A stretch of DNA of 64,000 nt, from contig JASEVX010000010.1 of assembly GCA_031761405.1 (NCBI GenBank), positions 12,849,918-12,913,917 of the forward strand, given 5' to 3'. The translations under genes were made by a program, and so were the position numbers. Origin of the DNA: Serripes groenlandicus (taxonomy: Eukaryota > Mollusca > Bivalvia > Cardiida > Cardiidae). Positions 38,459 to 49,073 of the stretch are shown here, in pieces (the first letter of the stretch is position 1; every line of letters begins with the position of its first letter). Below the pieces are notes generated by a model, which was not told the origin of the DNA, searched no databases, and saw only the letters and a list, made by a program, of their open reading frames with translations.

Positions 38459-39583
38459 ATGGAAGATAATGACACAGCCCACTACGACTCAAACAGTACA
38501 GAAACAGGAGCCGAATGTGGATCAGATAGCATTTTCTCATTCCAATTTTACACCTGGGGCATCATTGCCAACGGTGTTTCTGTCTACGGCATCATCGGGA
38601 ACATTCTTGCCATCGTAGTTCTAAGTCATCGTCAGATGAGAAATTCTACATCATATTACCTGATATCGCTGGCGGTTTATGACATTCTTGTGTTACTACT
38701 GATGTCGCTGTTTTTGGCCGTGCCTACGATATACCTCGAGAAGGAAGTATTGGAAGATTACTATTTTGCATATCCATACATACATCCATATGTGTATCCG
38801 ATAGCACTGATTGCTCAAACAGGGACGGTCTACACGACGCTAGCGTTTACCATTGAGCGCTACATTGCGGTGTGTAAACCTTTACACGCAGCCAACACGT
38901 GTACAATGGCAAGGACAAAGCGTGTTATCTTTGTCATATTTCTGGCATCTGTGGTGTATAACATACCAAGGTTCTTTGAATATAAAACGACATCGATCTT
39001 CAGAGAGGACCTTAACAAAACCGTTGCTGCGATAGACTTGACAGATGTTGGCAGCAACAAGATGTTCAATGAGATTTATTTCATCTATGCCTATTTGGTC
39101 ATCATGTTCTTACTGCCTTTCAGTTTCCTTACAGTTCTAAACATTTTACTTATAAGAGCAGTCAACAAAGCTAGAGCAACAAGAAACTCGATATCCTCAT
39201 CTAGTACTAAAGATACCAACTTGACAGTCATGCTGATTGTGATCATTAACGTGTTTCTAGGCTGTCAGTTTCCAGCCCTCGTGGATAACATAACCGTTGC
39301 GATATTTGGAACGGAGCTTTTACAGTGTTCAGTTGAATGGGTTCGTTTCACGACTATCAGCAACCTGCTTGTTGTTATCAACTCTGCGATAAATTTCATG
39401 TTGTACTGCATTCTGAGTAAAAGATTTCGGAGGGTTTTCCTGAAAATATTCCGCCTGAGAAAAGCCAAGCCCAAGTTTAAATTTACAGTTTATCAAAGTT
39501 CTGTGCATGCTCGAAATGCACAGCTTAATCGAATGAATAATTACGGGACAAGAGTTTATGATGTCACTTCCACTCTCCTATGA
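38459..39583 (+). CDS. Class A GPCR, FMRFamide-receptor-like neuropeptide receptor
   Basis: This is a 374-residue seven-helix plasma-membrane receptor, complete in one exon. N-glycosylation sequons are at N4, N12 and N186. Class A landmarks are GN (47-48) in TM1, SLAVYD (70-75) in TM2, ERY (133-135) in TM3 in place of DRY, FLGCQFP (266-272) in TM6 in place of CWxP, and NSAINFMLY (308-316) in TM7 in place of NPxxY. The QTG-VYTTLAFTIERYIAV block and TM7 pattern match the FMRFamide/myosuppressin-like peptide receptors of protostomes. The usual TM3 Cys is absent (H109 or nearby in its place) and ECL2 has no Cys; C20 and C290 might pair instead. The C terminus ends TSTLL, a possible class I PDZ ligand. 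The ligand is unknown. ATG is preceded by a splice acceptor. Confidence 0.92.
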   Translation: MEDNDTAHYDSNSTETGAECGSDSIFSFQFYTWGIIANGVSVYGIIGNILAIVVLSHRQMRNSTSYYLISLAVYDILVLLLMSLFLAVPTIYLEKEVLEDYYFAYPYIHPYVYPIALIAQTGTVYTTLAFTIERYIAVCKPLHAANTCTMARTKRVIFVIFLASVVYNIPRFFEYKTTSIFREDLNKTVAAIDLTDVGSNKMFNEIYFIYAYLVIMFLLPFSFLTVLNILLIRAVNKARATRNSISSSSTKDTNLTVMLIVIINVFLGCQFPALVDNITVAIFGTELLQCSVEWVRFTTISNLLVVINSAINFMLYCILSKRFRRVFLKIFRLRKAKPKFKFTVYQSSVHARNAQLNRMNNYGTRVYDVTSTLL

Positions 39584-39726
39584 CATAGCAAATATCGAAT
39601 CCATAGATTCATGGAGGACTATGTGTAAAACAGCTTAACAATGGAAAATAGGCTATCAGAGGTTTCAAAATTAATCCTTTCCAAAAACAGACACAATAAC
39701 GCAGCTAATATATGAGCATAATTATG

Positions 39727-39732
39727 AATAAA
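39727..39732 (+). promoter_or_regulatory. Candidate polyadenylation signal of the GPCR
   Basis: AATAAA lies 144 bp after the GPCR stop, immediately before repeat R6. It is the first such hexamer downstream on this strand by eye; use in vivo is unknown. Confidence 0.35.
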
Positions 39733-40065
39733 CTAGAATGGAGTGCTCTCCGGAGCGCGTGTGTCACCTGCCGGGGCCTTGTCAGAAAATTTTAATTTTT
39801 GACAGAAAAGGGGCAATAACTCTGATATAAAAAATATTTGGATTATCCCCCTTTTATGAACCCATCACAAAGATTGATATAAACATTTGTCAGTAGCTTC
39901 AATCCAATCCTTTGAGTAGAAAAAAAGTTATTTGAAAACGTGACGAAAAAGTGTGACGGACAGACAGACGGACGTCCGAACGCACGGATGGACGGACAGA
40001 CAGACGCCGGACAAAAAAAAAGTAATCCCTAAGTGCCTACCATGCTACGCAGGTGACACAAAAAA
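39732..40065 (+). repeat. Short element R6 with (GGAC/GACA) stretch
   Basis: It starts GGAGTGCTCTCCGGAGCGCG then TGTCACCTGCC, and ends GCTACGCAGGTGACACAAAAA, an inverted GTGTCACCTGC/GCAGGTGACAC pair. It contains AAGGGGCAATAACTCTG and a GACGGAC microsatellite. No ORF is seen. Confidence 0.65.
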
Positions 40066-40076
40066 GAAGTTTAAAA

Positions 40077-40265
40077 TAAAGCCTTTCCAAATATAGACAC
40101 ATTTTGACACTTCTGCAGGAGACAACATTTTTAACTATTGCAGCGAAAGGAGAATTTGCTCATGATAAGAAATTCCACCTTTTGCCACAATGTTTTAAAC
40201 TCGATTCATATTCAATGTTTTCGTCTAGATATTTTCAAATTTGTTGTACATAAGTGAGAAAAGGA
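40077..40265 (+). mobile_element. TTAA-MITE, degraded older copy
   Basis: AAGCCTTTCCAAATATAGAC is at the left. The interior has GCTCATGATAAG and CCACAATGTTTT. The right end is poor. Confidence 0.5.
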
Positions 40266-40474
40266 AAATGACATTTACCATAAAAATTTATAGCATTTAC
40301 TTGTAAAGCTGGTTTTGGTTCATAATCATGTTCTCAAAAGTTCCAGGATACTAAGGCAGCGTGATGGCCAATAGTGCATAGAAGAAGACCCTGATCAGAC
40401 AGGGGCACGGCTGATCTTGACCTTCACTTGATGGGAAAGCCCTGAAGGTCGCAGTTTGTCATGAGGCATAAATC

Positions 40475-40767
40475 TTAACCCTTTCCCACATACAAGAAAT
40501 CTTCTGCAGACGACTTTGAACATATTTCGTCAAAAAATGGAAAATCTCAATAATTGAATGGATAACCAATGCCTAAAAGTGGAAACATCATGAGCAATTT
40601 CTTCTTTCGCCACAATGTTTTCAAAAGTCGTCTGCTTCAGAGGCGTCCGAAAGCGTCTGTATGAGGGAAAGGGTTTAATCACCATTCAATTAAAGAGATT
40701 TTCTATTTTTTGACAAAATATGTCCAAAGTCGTCTGCTGCAGAATTGTCGTATGAGGGAAAGGGTTA
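40475..40767. mobile_element. Two joined TTAA-MITE copies in opposite orientation
   Basis: A minus copy (40475-40679) with complete ends is followed within a few bases by the right half of a plus copy (40682-40767), which starts at CCATTCAATTAAAGAG and ends TATGAGGGAAAGGGTTAA. Confidence 0.75.
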
Positions 40768-40950
40768 AAATGTATGTATACATGTATTATAATTGTGTAC
40801 CCGTGTTTTTTAAGACCCTCTGACATAATTATAGACACATTTTGACGCATCTGCAGCTGATGACTTAATTATCTATATTAAATGAGATAATGAGCAATTT
40901 CTCCTTTTATGTTACAATACAATGTTTTCAACTCTATTCACTAACTATAT

Positions 40951-41447
40951 ATGAGCCGTCTTGCGAGAAAACCAACATTTTGGCCTCTGCAAAATGTATC
41001 GACCCAGATCAGCCTGCATATTCCGCGCAGACTGATCCAGGCCGACACATTCAATCTCAGGGGGATAGAGGTATAGAGTAATGATTCCTGAAACAGAAAA
41101 TCTACAGGAGGCGAAAAGTGTCTATCCGGGTAACCTTGAGCGGCATGCTTAAGCTGATCCGGCGGCTCGGCCAACTTTCTTTCCGACGTTTGACAAAAGT
41201 CATTGCGACATGCGTCATTCGTCTTTCACCAATGGGTGGAAAAGCAGCCAGTTGCTTGGGAAGATTGATGTGTGGAGTACTGGTGTGAGAAAACCAGGAA
41301 ACACATGAGTAGGTGAACTGGCCGCCGTGATATGACTGAGAAATTGTTAAAAACGGCGTTAAACCCCAATCAATCAATCAATAAGCTGATCCGGGTCGAT
41401 ACATTACGCAGAGTCCACAATGTTGGTTTTCTCGCAAGACAGCTCAT
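40951..41447. mobile_element. GAGCCGT-MITE split by a SINE-B
   Basis: The ends are ATGAGCCGTCTTGCGAGAAA and TTTCTCGCAAGACAGCTCAT in inverted orientation, flanked by TATA/ATAT (TA target). Arms extend inward over ACCAACATTTTGG and TCGACCCAGATCAGCCTG. Without the SINE it is about 270 bp. Confidence 0.85.
41163..41382 (+). mobile_element. SINE-B, 5'-truncated, with 12-bp target duplication
   Basis: AAGCTGATCCGG flanks it at 41151-41162 and 41383-41394. It starts at CGGCTCGGCCAAC, so most of the tRNA-like head is missing, and ends ACGGCGTTAAACCCCAATC then (AATC)n. Confidence 0.93.
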
Positions 41448-41562
41448 ATAATGCACTTTCTTTTAGAGAAATTTTCAATATTTTTGTCTACATGTTGTCA
41501 ATGAAGTCTGCTGTACATTTTGTTGTATGTGGGAAAAGGTAAACCTGTAGCCTGTATCCAGA

Positions 41563-41796
41563 TTAACCCTTTCCCTCATACGACAATTCTGCAGCAGACG
41601 ACTTTGATCGTATTTTGTCAAAACATAGAAAATCTCTATAATTGAATGGATAACCTAGCTATGACGAAAAGTGGAAAACATTGTGTCAAAAGGAGAAATT
41701 GCACGTTTTGTGCAATTTCTTCTTTTGTCACTATGTTTTCAAAAAGCCGTCTGCTGCAGAGGCGTCAGAAAGCGTCTATATGAGGGAAAGGGTTAA
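41563..41796 (-). mobile_element. TTAA-MITE, full copy
   Basis: It has complete ends. The palindrome is GCACGTTTTGTGC. Confidence 0.9.
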
Positions 41797-42016
41797 CACA
41801 GTGTTTCCCGGCTGGAGTCAAGATATTTCTGCAATTGGACAACTTTGTTGAAAAAGCACAAATACCTCAAGATGAGCAATTTCCACATTTATATATTGTT
41901 TTGTTTGATCTATCACAAGTAATTTTGTTATTTTATAGATGTCACAATCTTTTCTTGTAGAGATCTCTCAAAAGTTACATAATTTATTTGCTTCCTTACA
42001 AACAGAATTATGATTC

Positions 42017-42254
42017 CTAATCCCTTTTTCCTCATACGACAATTCTGCAGCAGACGACTTCGAACATATTTTGTCAAAAAATAGAAAATCTCTATGATTG
42101 AATGGATAACCTATGACTAAAAGTGGAAAACATTGTGGCAAAAGGAGAAATTACTTGTTTTGAGCAATTTCTTCATGTGTCACTATGTTTTCAAAAAGCT
42201 GTCTGCTGCAGTCTCTGAGGCATCAGAAACTGTCTATATAGGGGTAAGGGTTAA
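42017..42254 (-). mobile_element. TTAA-MITE, full copy
   Basis: CTAATCCCTTTTTCCTCATACG is degraded at the left, and ATAGGGGTAAGGGTTAA is at the right. The palindrome carries an arm mismatch (ACTTGTTTTGAGC). Confidence 0.8.
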
Positions 42255-42405
42255 ATACATTCAGTTTTTGGGTCAAATCTCAGATTACACTCTAAATCTT
42301 CTATTTCTGATATCAGCTTCCTTAATGACACTCAAACTTGACGTTTTACAGGAAACCAAAAAAGCCCTTACCTAATTAAGAGCAACAAAAAAAAACCCAT
42401 TACAT

Positions 42406-42598
42406 GTGGAGCATGCTGCACAGGCCAGACTTTTAGCCTCCTGTGGATTTTCTGTTTCAGGAATCATTACTCTATACCTCTATCCCCTGAGATGGAATGT
42501 GTCAGCCCAGATCAGTGTTCATGGACTGCACAGGCCGATCTGGGTTGATACAATTACACATAGGCCATAATGTTGGTTTTCTCGCGGGACGGCTCATG
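42406..42598. mobile_element. GAGCCGT-MITE, left end missing
   Basis: The body CTCCTGTGGATTTTCTGTTTC and right end TGTTGGTTTTCTCGCGGGAC, GGCTCAT, are present. The left terminus is lost. Confidence 0.7.
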
Positions 42599-42779
42599 TC
42601 AAATGTCAATTTGTATACCGGAGAAAGGTTGAATTGGTTATAATTAGATGTCAGCTTTCCATGTCAGTCATTTCGTTCATTTCACAGAAGAAAATACAAT
42701 GTACTTATAATTAATACAAGTTCTTGAATTCTTGAATTGCTGAATATTTTCAGATTCATGACTTCTAGTCCAAAACTAA

Positions 42780-43925
42780 ATTAATTTTTGTACTGATTTT
42801 GTAGGAACGTCTTATCTGATACTTCATTTGTGGTTACATCTAATTTAATATTATATATTACATTTGTGGTAACATGTAGTCTATACACTAATTCATATGC
42901 GGTAACATCCAGTCTATAATTGTCATCTATACCACATTCATTTTTAATTTTTGTAGCTATTTTTAATAAAATATTATCTGATATTTCATTTGTGGAAACA
43001 TCTAATCTGATATTATATTTATGGTAACATTTAATGTGATATTACATTTGTGGTAACAATCTTATCTGATAATACATTATTTATTTTACATCAATTGTGA
43101 AACAAGGTTTCAGCTAATATTAACCCTTTCCCCCATTTAGACGCTTTCTGACGCCTCTGCAGCAGACAGCTTTTTGAAAACATAGTGACAAAAGAAAAAA
43201 TTGCTCAAAACGAGCAATTTCTTCTTGTGCAACAATGTTTTCCACTTTTAGTCATAGGTTAATTATCCATTCAATTATAGAGATATTCCATTTTTTGACC
43301 AAATATGTTCAAAGTCGTCTGCTGCAGAATTGTTGTATGAGCGAAAGGTTAATCACGCTCTATGTTTGCTTCCTGGAGACTGAACCAGTACTGATATTAT
43401 ATTTGTGGTAACACTCAATTTGATATTTCATTTATGGCAACATTTAATGTGATATTACATTTGTCGTAACATATAGTCCAATATAACCTTTGTGATAACA
43501 TCTGATCTGATATTACATTTGTGGTAAAACATAATCTGATATTACATTTGTGGTAACATATATAATCTGATATTTTACATTTAGTCTTATAAAATTATAT
43601 ACCATTTGTGGTTACATCTAAGCTGATATTATATTTTGGGGCAACATCTAGTCTAAAATAATATTTGTGATAACATCTAGTCTAATATCTCATTTGTGAT
43701 AACATATAATCTAATATGTCATTTGTGAAAACATCTAGTCCAATATCTCATTTGTGATAACATCTTGTTTGTGGTAACATCTAGTCTAATATCTCGTTTG
43801 TGGTAACATTTAGTCTAATATCTTGTGTGTGGTAACATCTAGTCTATATATAGTATTTCGTTTATGGTAACATCTTCTCTGACATTACATTTGTGTTAAC
43901 ATCTAGTCTAATATCTCATTTGTGA
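42780..43925. repeat. ~29-bp AT-rich tandem array (GATATTACATTTGTGGTAAC)
   Basis: A long run of imperfect units alternates CATTTGTGGTAACATCTAG with TCTAATAT. A TTAA-MITE (43120-43353) interrupts it. No coding potential is seen. Confidence 0.75.
43120..43353 (+). mobile_element. TTAA-MITE inside a tandem array
   Basis: It starts TTAACCCTTTCCCCCATTTAG and ends TATGAGCGAAAGGTTAA. The palindrome is GCTCAAAACGAGC. Confidence 0.88.
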
Positions 43926-43930
43926 AACAA

Positions 43931-44281
43931 GAAAATGTGTCCATGGAACACGGATGCCCCGGTTGTTAACTATATTTTAAAAAAAATCTAACTTGACCAA
44001 AAACTTTAACCTGAGAATGGAATGGACGAACAGACAGACGAACAGACGAACGGACGGACGAACAGTTGGTCCAACCTCAAATTGATACAATTTTTTAAAC
44101 AATGATATGTTGATTGTCATTTGTGTGAAGTTTCATAATGATAGTACATCAACTTCATTAAAATCTAACTTGACCAAAAACTTTAACCTGAGCGGGACGG
44201 ACGAACGACGGACGGACGAACGGACGGACTAACAGACCGGAAAACTATATGCCCCTCATACTTTGTATGCCGGGGCATAAA
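43931..44281 (+). repeat. Short element R5 with inverted GGGGCAT ends
   Basis: It starts AAGAAAATGTGTCCATGGAAC and ATGCCCCGG, and ends TATGCCGGGGCATAAAA. It contains two copies of AAAATCTAACTTGACCAAAA, each followed by a GACGGACGAAC microsatellite. Confidence 0.65.
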
Positions 44282-44648
44282 AAGTATTACATTTGTAGTG
44301 CTTTTGTCAGCGATATTATGTCTCATACTATATGATTGTGGTCTAATATTATATTATCATATTTGTACTTTGATTTTATTATTTGTTTAAGTATAGAGAT
44401 CTACAAAACCATTTGAGTTATAGTCATTTTCGGTGTTTGCTCAAGAAATTCTAATCAGCTAAAAGTGCAGTCACGCTTGAATCATTAATGTTGTTAACAA
44501 TTATAAATTTCTAGTCTAGTATTATTTTTGTGATTAATTCATCTAGTAATAAAATTTAAAAATTATAATTACATATGGGCTGACATTCACAAACTGATAT
44601 GCCAGTTGTAAATATAATGAATACAAAACCAGTAAGATAAGCCTTTGC

Positions 44649-44878
44649 TTAACCCTTTCCCTCATACAACAATTCTGCAGCAGACGACTTTGAACATATT
44701 TTCTCAAAAATGGAAAATCTCTATAATTGAATGGATAACCTATGACTAAAAGTGAAAAAACATCGTGACAAAAGGAGAAATTGCACGTTTTGTGCAATTT
44801 CTTCTTTTGTTACTATGTTTTCAAAAAGCCGTCTGCTGCAGAGGCGTCAGAAAGTGTCTATATGAGGGAAAGGGTTAA
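44649..44878 (-). mobile_element. TTAA-MITE, full copy
   Basis: It has complete ends and palindrome GCACGTTTTGTGC. A left-end fragment of another copy (ACCTTTCCCACAAACAG) follows. Confidence 0.88.
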
Positions 44879-44879
44879 A

Positions 44880-45564
44880 TATAAACCTTTCCCACAAACA
44901 GAATGCACATTATGACTCCGCTGTAAGAATTAACTATCATGTTTTCAAGTTTCATCTTCTTTTATAGTGATTTGCGAAGCAATTAAATCAGACTATTGCA
45001 ATCAAAATGATCATAGAGAATGTTGACCGTACAGTAGCCAAAAATAGGGTGTGCACTGTAAAATAGTTCACCAAATCTTATTGAATACTCAAAATAGTCA
45101 AATGTCCGGGGTTCGAATCCGTGATGAGCGGGTTCTGCCTTTGGGATTTTTTCCATTCTAAGTCTCCAGGAAGCAGACATCGAGCGTGATTAATATAAGA
45201 TGAAAGGTTTTTTCGCAATTGATGTAAAATAAATAAGTTTAAACTAAACAGTCTTCAAATTCCAAGGCAACTGACATATAATCTTCCAACACTGAATTGA
45301 AGGAAGGAATTAATATAGTAACCAAATTAACTGCAGCTACCACAATGTTAAAGGAGAACATTAATTTTAATCAGAGTATCATTTTCATATGAAAAAGACA
45401 ACTCTGATGCTGATAGTTAGAGATTTCTAGAAAACTGTTTTTACTACAAATATCAAACACAAACATTGCCTTAATTCGACCTCCAAAGGATATATAAACA
45501 ACAAAACAAACAAACCACCTGTGACATATGTATACATGACATAATATATATATAAACAATTGTA
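44880..45564. other. Intergenic DNA, little recognised
   Basis: Bases 45156-45193 are the near reverse complement of 43351-43385 (AGTCTCCAGGAAGCAGAC), pointing to an unnamed dispersed repeat. A lone B-box-like GGGGTTCGAATCC stands at 45111. No gene is seen. Confidence 0.4.
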
Positions 45565-45778
45565 AACATCCCCACCATTTGGAGACGAATTTAAACACAT
45601 CTAGGCAAATTAATACATAGAAAATCTCTATAACTGAATGTGTATTTATCAAATAGTGTTGAAAACATTGTGGCAAAAGAAATTTCTTGTTATGATGAAT
45701 TTTTCCTTTTAACACTTTCAAAGCTTTCAAAGTTTGGCTGCTGCAGATGTTTGAAACTGGGTCTGCAAGTGGGAAAGA
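45565..45778 (-). mobile_element. TTAA-MITE, strongly diverged
   Basis: GGAGACGAATTTAAACACATC at the left, AAAACATTGTGGCAAAAG in the middle and CTGCAAGTGGGAAAG at the right keep the family order. Confidence 0.45.
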
Positions 45779-45887
45779 TACAGACCTCTGCAGCAAATAA
45801 TTCTGGAAAAGGAGAAATTGTTCATAATGTGAAATTTATCCCTTTGCCTCACCGTTTTAAAACATATTCAACATTTGTTCTTTCATT

Positions 45888-45951
45888 AACCCTTTCCCTC
45901 ATATAGACGCTTTCTGACGCCTCTAAAGCAGACTGCTTTTTGAAAACATAA
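45888..45951 (+). mobile_element. TTAA-MITE, left-end fragment
   Basis: TTAACCCTTTCCCTCATATAG continues to GCTTTTTGAAAACATA and then breaks off into AT-rich DNA. The following ~330 bp (45952-46285) show nothing recognisable. Confidence 0.75.
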
Positions 45952-46285
45952 AAATAAATATGTCAATTACACATTTTTTCAGATAGAGACATTTAGTGAG
46001 ATCTTCTAAACTTCATCATGCAAATTTAAATTGTTAATAAATTGATGATTATAAAGTAATAAAGGCATTTAAGTAAATCAAATTTAACTGTTCAATTTAC
46101 AAGAAACAAGCTGCTAATTTCTATTTGTATATTCCACATCATGCCTGTCAAAACTTATTATTAGCAAGTTCTTGGAAAAAAATACAGTTGCATAATTAGA
46201 TCTAGTTTAATGTTAAAATCCCCACAAAAAGTAGGTTTTTTTCTTTAAAATTCATTTACTTTTATTTCTGTAAAGTTAAACACCT

Positions 46286-46765
46286 TGAGCAGGTGACTTT
46301 TCAAACTTATCACTAGCGAAAACTATAAAAAATCTCCTCTTTAAATGTAAGTATAACTAGAAATATCACTGAAGGTGATGAATACCCCCAGCTGGTGCCT
46401 GCATGCATGATAATAATACATATGTATGAGAAATTCAAGGGGCCATAACTCATTTAAAAATAATTCCAGTGCAACACGCCGACAATATGCACAACTAGAC
46501 TTAGTATCAATCATTCTTGTGAAGTTATATTGAATTCTGACCAAGGGTTGCTGATAAATAGTGTTCACAAGAAATGTCCACAGACCAACGGACCGACCGA
46601 CAAGCGTGACTCCTATATAGCCCCCATATACTATGTATCTGGGGGTATAATAATGGAATAATATTATGGTTGAAAGCATTAATGCGTCAAAAGGAGAGAA
46701 ATGCTCATTGTATTTGTCTGCTGCAGATGTTTGAAAATGACTCTGCGTGTGGGAGAGGGTAAAAC
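46286..46765 (-). mobile_element. Diverged TTAA-MITE split by repeat R4
   Basis: The left part to 46350 has ACCTTGAGCAGGTGAC and AAAATCTCCTCTTTAAATG. The right part from 46651 has GGTTGAAAGCATTAATGCGTC, CTGCTGCAGATG and GTGTGGGAGAGGGTAAA. R4 lies between. Confidence 0.5.
46351..46650 (+). repeat. Short element R4
   Basis: It starts AACTAGAAATATCACTGAAGG and ends ATCTGGGGGTATAAT. Other copies are at 53245-53543 and 57097-57375. It contains AAGGGGCCATAACTCATTT and GACTCCTATATAGCCCCC. Confidence 0.8.
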
Positions 46766-46864
46766 ATGCATTTCATCAGGAAATGGATTATGTAGATCTA
46801 CAGAATCCGTATCCTGTGTACGTGCCAGCATCGTGGAGCTACGAGTCAGTCTTGCTGTCACCCT

Positions 46865-47096
46865 TTAACCCTTTCCAATTTACAACAAATCTGCAGCAGA
46901 CGACTTTGAAAACATTATAAGCGGGAAAAAAAGGGAAATATCAACGAATGAAAATATAATTAATGAATAAAGTTGAAAACATTCTGGCAAAAGGAGAAAT
47001 TGCTCATTATGAGCAATTTCTACTTTTGTCACAATGTTTTCATGTGTCGTTTTGTAAAGAGGCGTCAGAAAGCGTCTGTATGTTGGAATGGGATAA
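46865..47096 (-). mobile_element. TTAA-MITE, full copy
   Basis: TTAACCCTTTCCAATTTAC is at the left and TGTTGGAATGGGATAA at the right. The palindrome is GCTCATTATGAGC. Confidence 0.82.
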
Positions 47097-47150
47097 CTAT
47101 ATATATATATCTAGAGATAATGTGCAGATGCATCATCAGTTCAACCTTGT

Positions 47151-47392
47151 TTAACCTGAGTCTCCCTCATGCAGATGTATTTTGACATATCTGCAGGAGA
47201 TGACTTTTGTAAACATCGTGGCAAAAGAAGAAATTGCTCAAAACGAGCAATTTCTCCATTTGCCACAATTAATATTTTCAACTTTTTTTTTATAATTTTA
47301 ACGCATTTATGGTGATTGTTCATGTCATGTTTTTGTATATAGGTTTTTCAAAGTCGCCTGCTGCAGATTTGTTGTATGTGGGAAAGGGTTAA
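47151..47392 (+). mobile_element. TTAA-MITE, older subtype
   Basis: TTTAACCTGAGTCTCCCTCATG is degraded at the left, and TTGTATGTGGGAAAGGGTTAA is at the right. The palindrome is GCTCAAAACGAGC. Confidence 0.78.
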
Positions 47393-47836
47393 TCTTTTCG
47401 ATCACTTATGCAGATGCATTTTGACACATCTGCAGTGAATATTGCTTATAAGGAGAAAAAGCTAATTTATAATTGCCGCAATGTGCGAGATCTTCTATAC
47501 TTTTGCCTAGATGTTTTCAAAGTCGTCTGCTGTAAATATTTTAAATTAATGATAAGGTGCATATATATTAAATGTTTATAACACTTGTCCTTATCAATTT
47601 AAACACATTATCATTTCCCTATAAAACAGATATTGGTAGATTTATTCACCCTTTTCATACTTGTAGACGCAATTTAAGGAATCTGAAGACGACGAAGTTT
47701 GAGCAATTACTCCTTTGTTCACATTGTTTTCATCCCTGTATTCAATAACTACTTATTTACTAGAGATTTTCAATATGTTCTCTATGTTTTGGTCTCCTGC
47801 AGATTTGTCACAATGTGGAAAAGGGTTAGATGATAA

Positions 47837-48063
47837 TTTGTTTTATTGGGATTTTATGCCGCTTTCAACATTATTTCAGTTATATCACGGCGACAGTTCA
47901 CTTATTCATGATCCCTGAGTAAACAAACCAGTACTAGGCTAGGAAATGTGCCTTGCCCAAGAGCACTCCACCATGACTGTCGTGCCGTGACTGGGGTTTG
48001 GTGGCAGGACGCCCGGATTGAAATCCCCGACACTTAATTACCACTCGACCACGGCGGATTACC
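47837..48063 (-). mobile_element. SINE-A with perfect target duplication
   Basis: GGTTAGATGATAA flanks it (47824-47836 and 48064-48076). The minus strand reads GCCGTGGTCGAGTGGTAATT (A-box region), the body GTCATGGTGGAGTGCTCTTG, and the tail GGCATAAAATCCCAATAAAA. Confidence 0.92.
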
Positions 48064-48217
48064 GGTTAGATGATAAAATGTTTATGTATATTATACTCAT
48101 GCTCATCCCCATTTTTTGTTATGATCGTTTAAATTTGACTTTGACACAGTTTTCAACATTATTTAATTTATATATAACTGTACTCTTTTGAGTAAATGTA
48201 CATACAAATTGTTTTAC

Positions 48218-48510
48218 TTAACCCTTTCCCTCATATAGACGCTTTCTGACGCCTCTGCAGCAGACGGCTTTTTGAAAACATAGTGACAAAAGAAGAAATA
48301 TTGCACAAAACATGCAATTTCTCCTTTTGCCACAATGTTTTCCACTTTTTGTCGTAGGTTATCCATGTTTTGACAAAATACGCTCAAAGTCGTCTGCTGC
48401 AGAACGACTTTGAACATATTTTGTCAAAACATAGAATATCTCTATAATTGAATGGATAACCTATGACTATAAACATTGAAAACATTGTGGCAAAAGGAAA
48501 TTCCTTTTAC
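48218..48510. mobile_element. Chimeric TTAA-MITE (plus copy joined to minus copy)
   Basis: The plus copy runs from TTAACCCTTTCCCTCATATAG to TCTGCTGCAGAA and then switches directly into minus-copy sequence (CGACTTTGAACATATTTTG), which fades after GTGGCAAAAGGAAA. The expected plus terminus is missing at the joint. Confidence 0.8.
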
Positions 48511-48689
48511 TCCTTTTACTCCATGATAATATTGACATATAAAGCCGTATTGACCTCAAACTGTTAGTTGTCCCTGTTTTGATATTGATAATGATAGCAT
48601 CTTTACATATTTTGAACATTCTTTGACCACCGATTGGCCGGAAACAAAATTCTGACCACTAGCCTGAAAAGTCCAGACACACAATGTAC

Positions 48690-48955
48690 GTAGTTTTTCC
48701 AGGGACTTTTAAAAGAAAATACGGAAATACATGGAAAAATCATGGAAAAAAACCAAGAAATTTAATAGAAATTGTCTGAATACTCCGGGTTTTCCAAGGA
48801 ACCATTCCGGGATGTTCACTTAAACATATTCTGGTGACCATGGAAAGTATCAAGTCTTCCCAAAGTATTCCTGGAAAGATGTCCCGAATACTCCGAGCTA
48901 GGGTTTTCCCTGTATTTTCGTATTTTCTGTTAAGAGTCGCCGGAAAATCTAAGTA
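48690..48955. mobile_element. Unclassified MITE with ~45-bp inverted ends
   Basis: The left end TTTTTCCAGGGACTTTTAAA...GAAAATACGG and the right end (inverted) TTTTCCGGCGACTCTTAACA...GAAAATACG match over ~45 bp. The interior has repeated TACTCCGGG/TACTCCGAG. No ORF is seen. Confidence 0.6.
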
Positions 48956-49021
48956 AAGGAGGGGTACTACAGCTCCTTTTTCATACAATATCTCTCATAC
49001 TCAAACCAAACCTTATGATGT

Positions 49022-49073
49022 GTGAACTCAAAAGAATCTACTCATTGAGACGATTCATTTGAGTACCAACAAC
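49022..49073. repeat. Short palindromic repeat, second copy
   Basis: It contains AACTCAAAAGAATCTACTCA and ATTTGAGTACCAACAACA, and is related to 16647-16705. Confidence 0.6.

Larger units (their letters stand above)
40829..41552 (+). mobile_element. TTAA-MITE (older subtype) split by a GAGCCGT-MITE
   Basis: The left part (40829-40950) has GACACATTTTGACGCATCTGC and TGTTTTCAACTCTATTCAC. The right part (41448-41552) has TAGAGAAATTTTCAATATTTT and TTGTATGTGGGAAAAGGTAAA. Together they make one element with a 0.5-kb insert. Confidence 0.7.

Noticed and set aside
45105..45135. tRNA gene suggested by a B-box (GGGGTTCGAATCC)
   Set aside because: No A-box, acceptor stem or anticodon arm could be found around it.
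46341..46679. 112-codon minus-strand frame, also seen at 53318-53575
   Set aside because: Both are inside R4 copies and differ by frame-breaking changes; this is repeat sequence, not a gene family.
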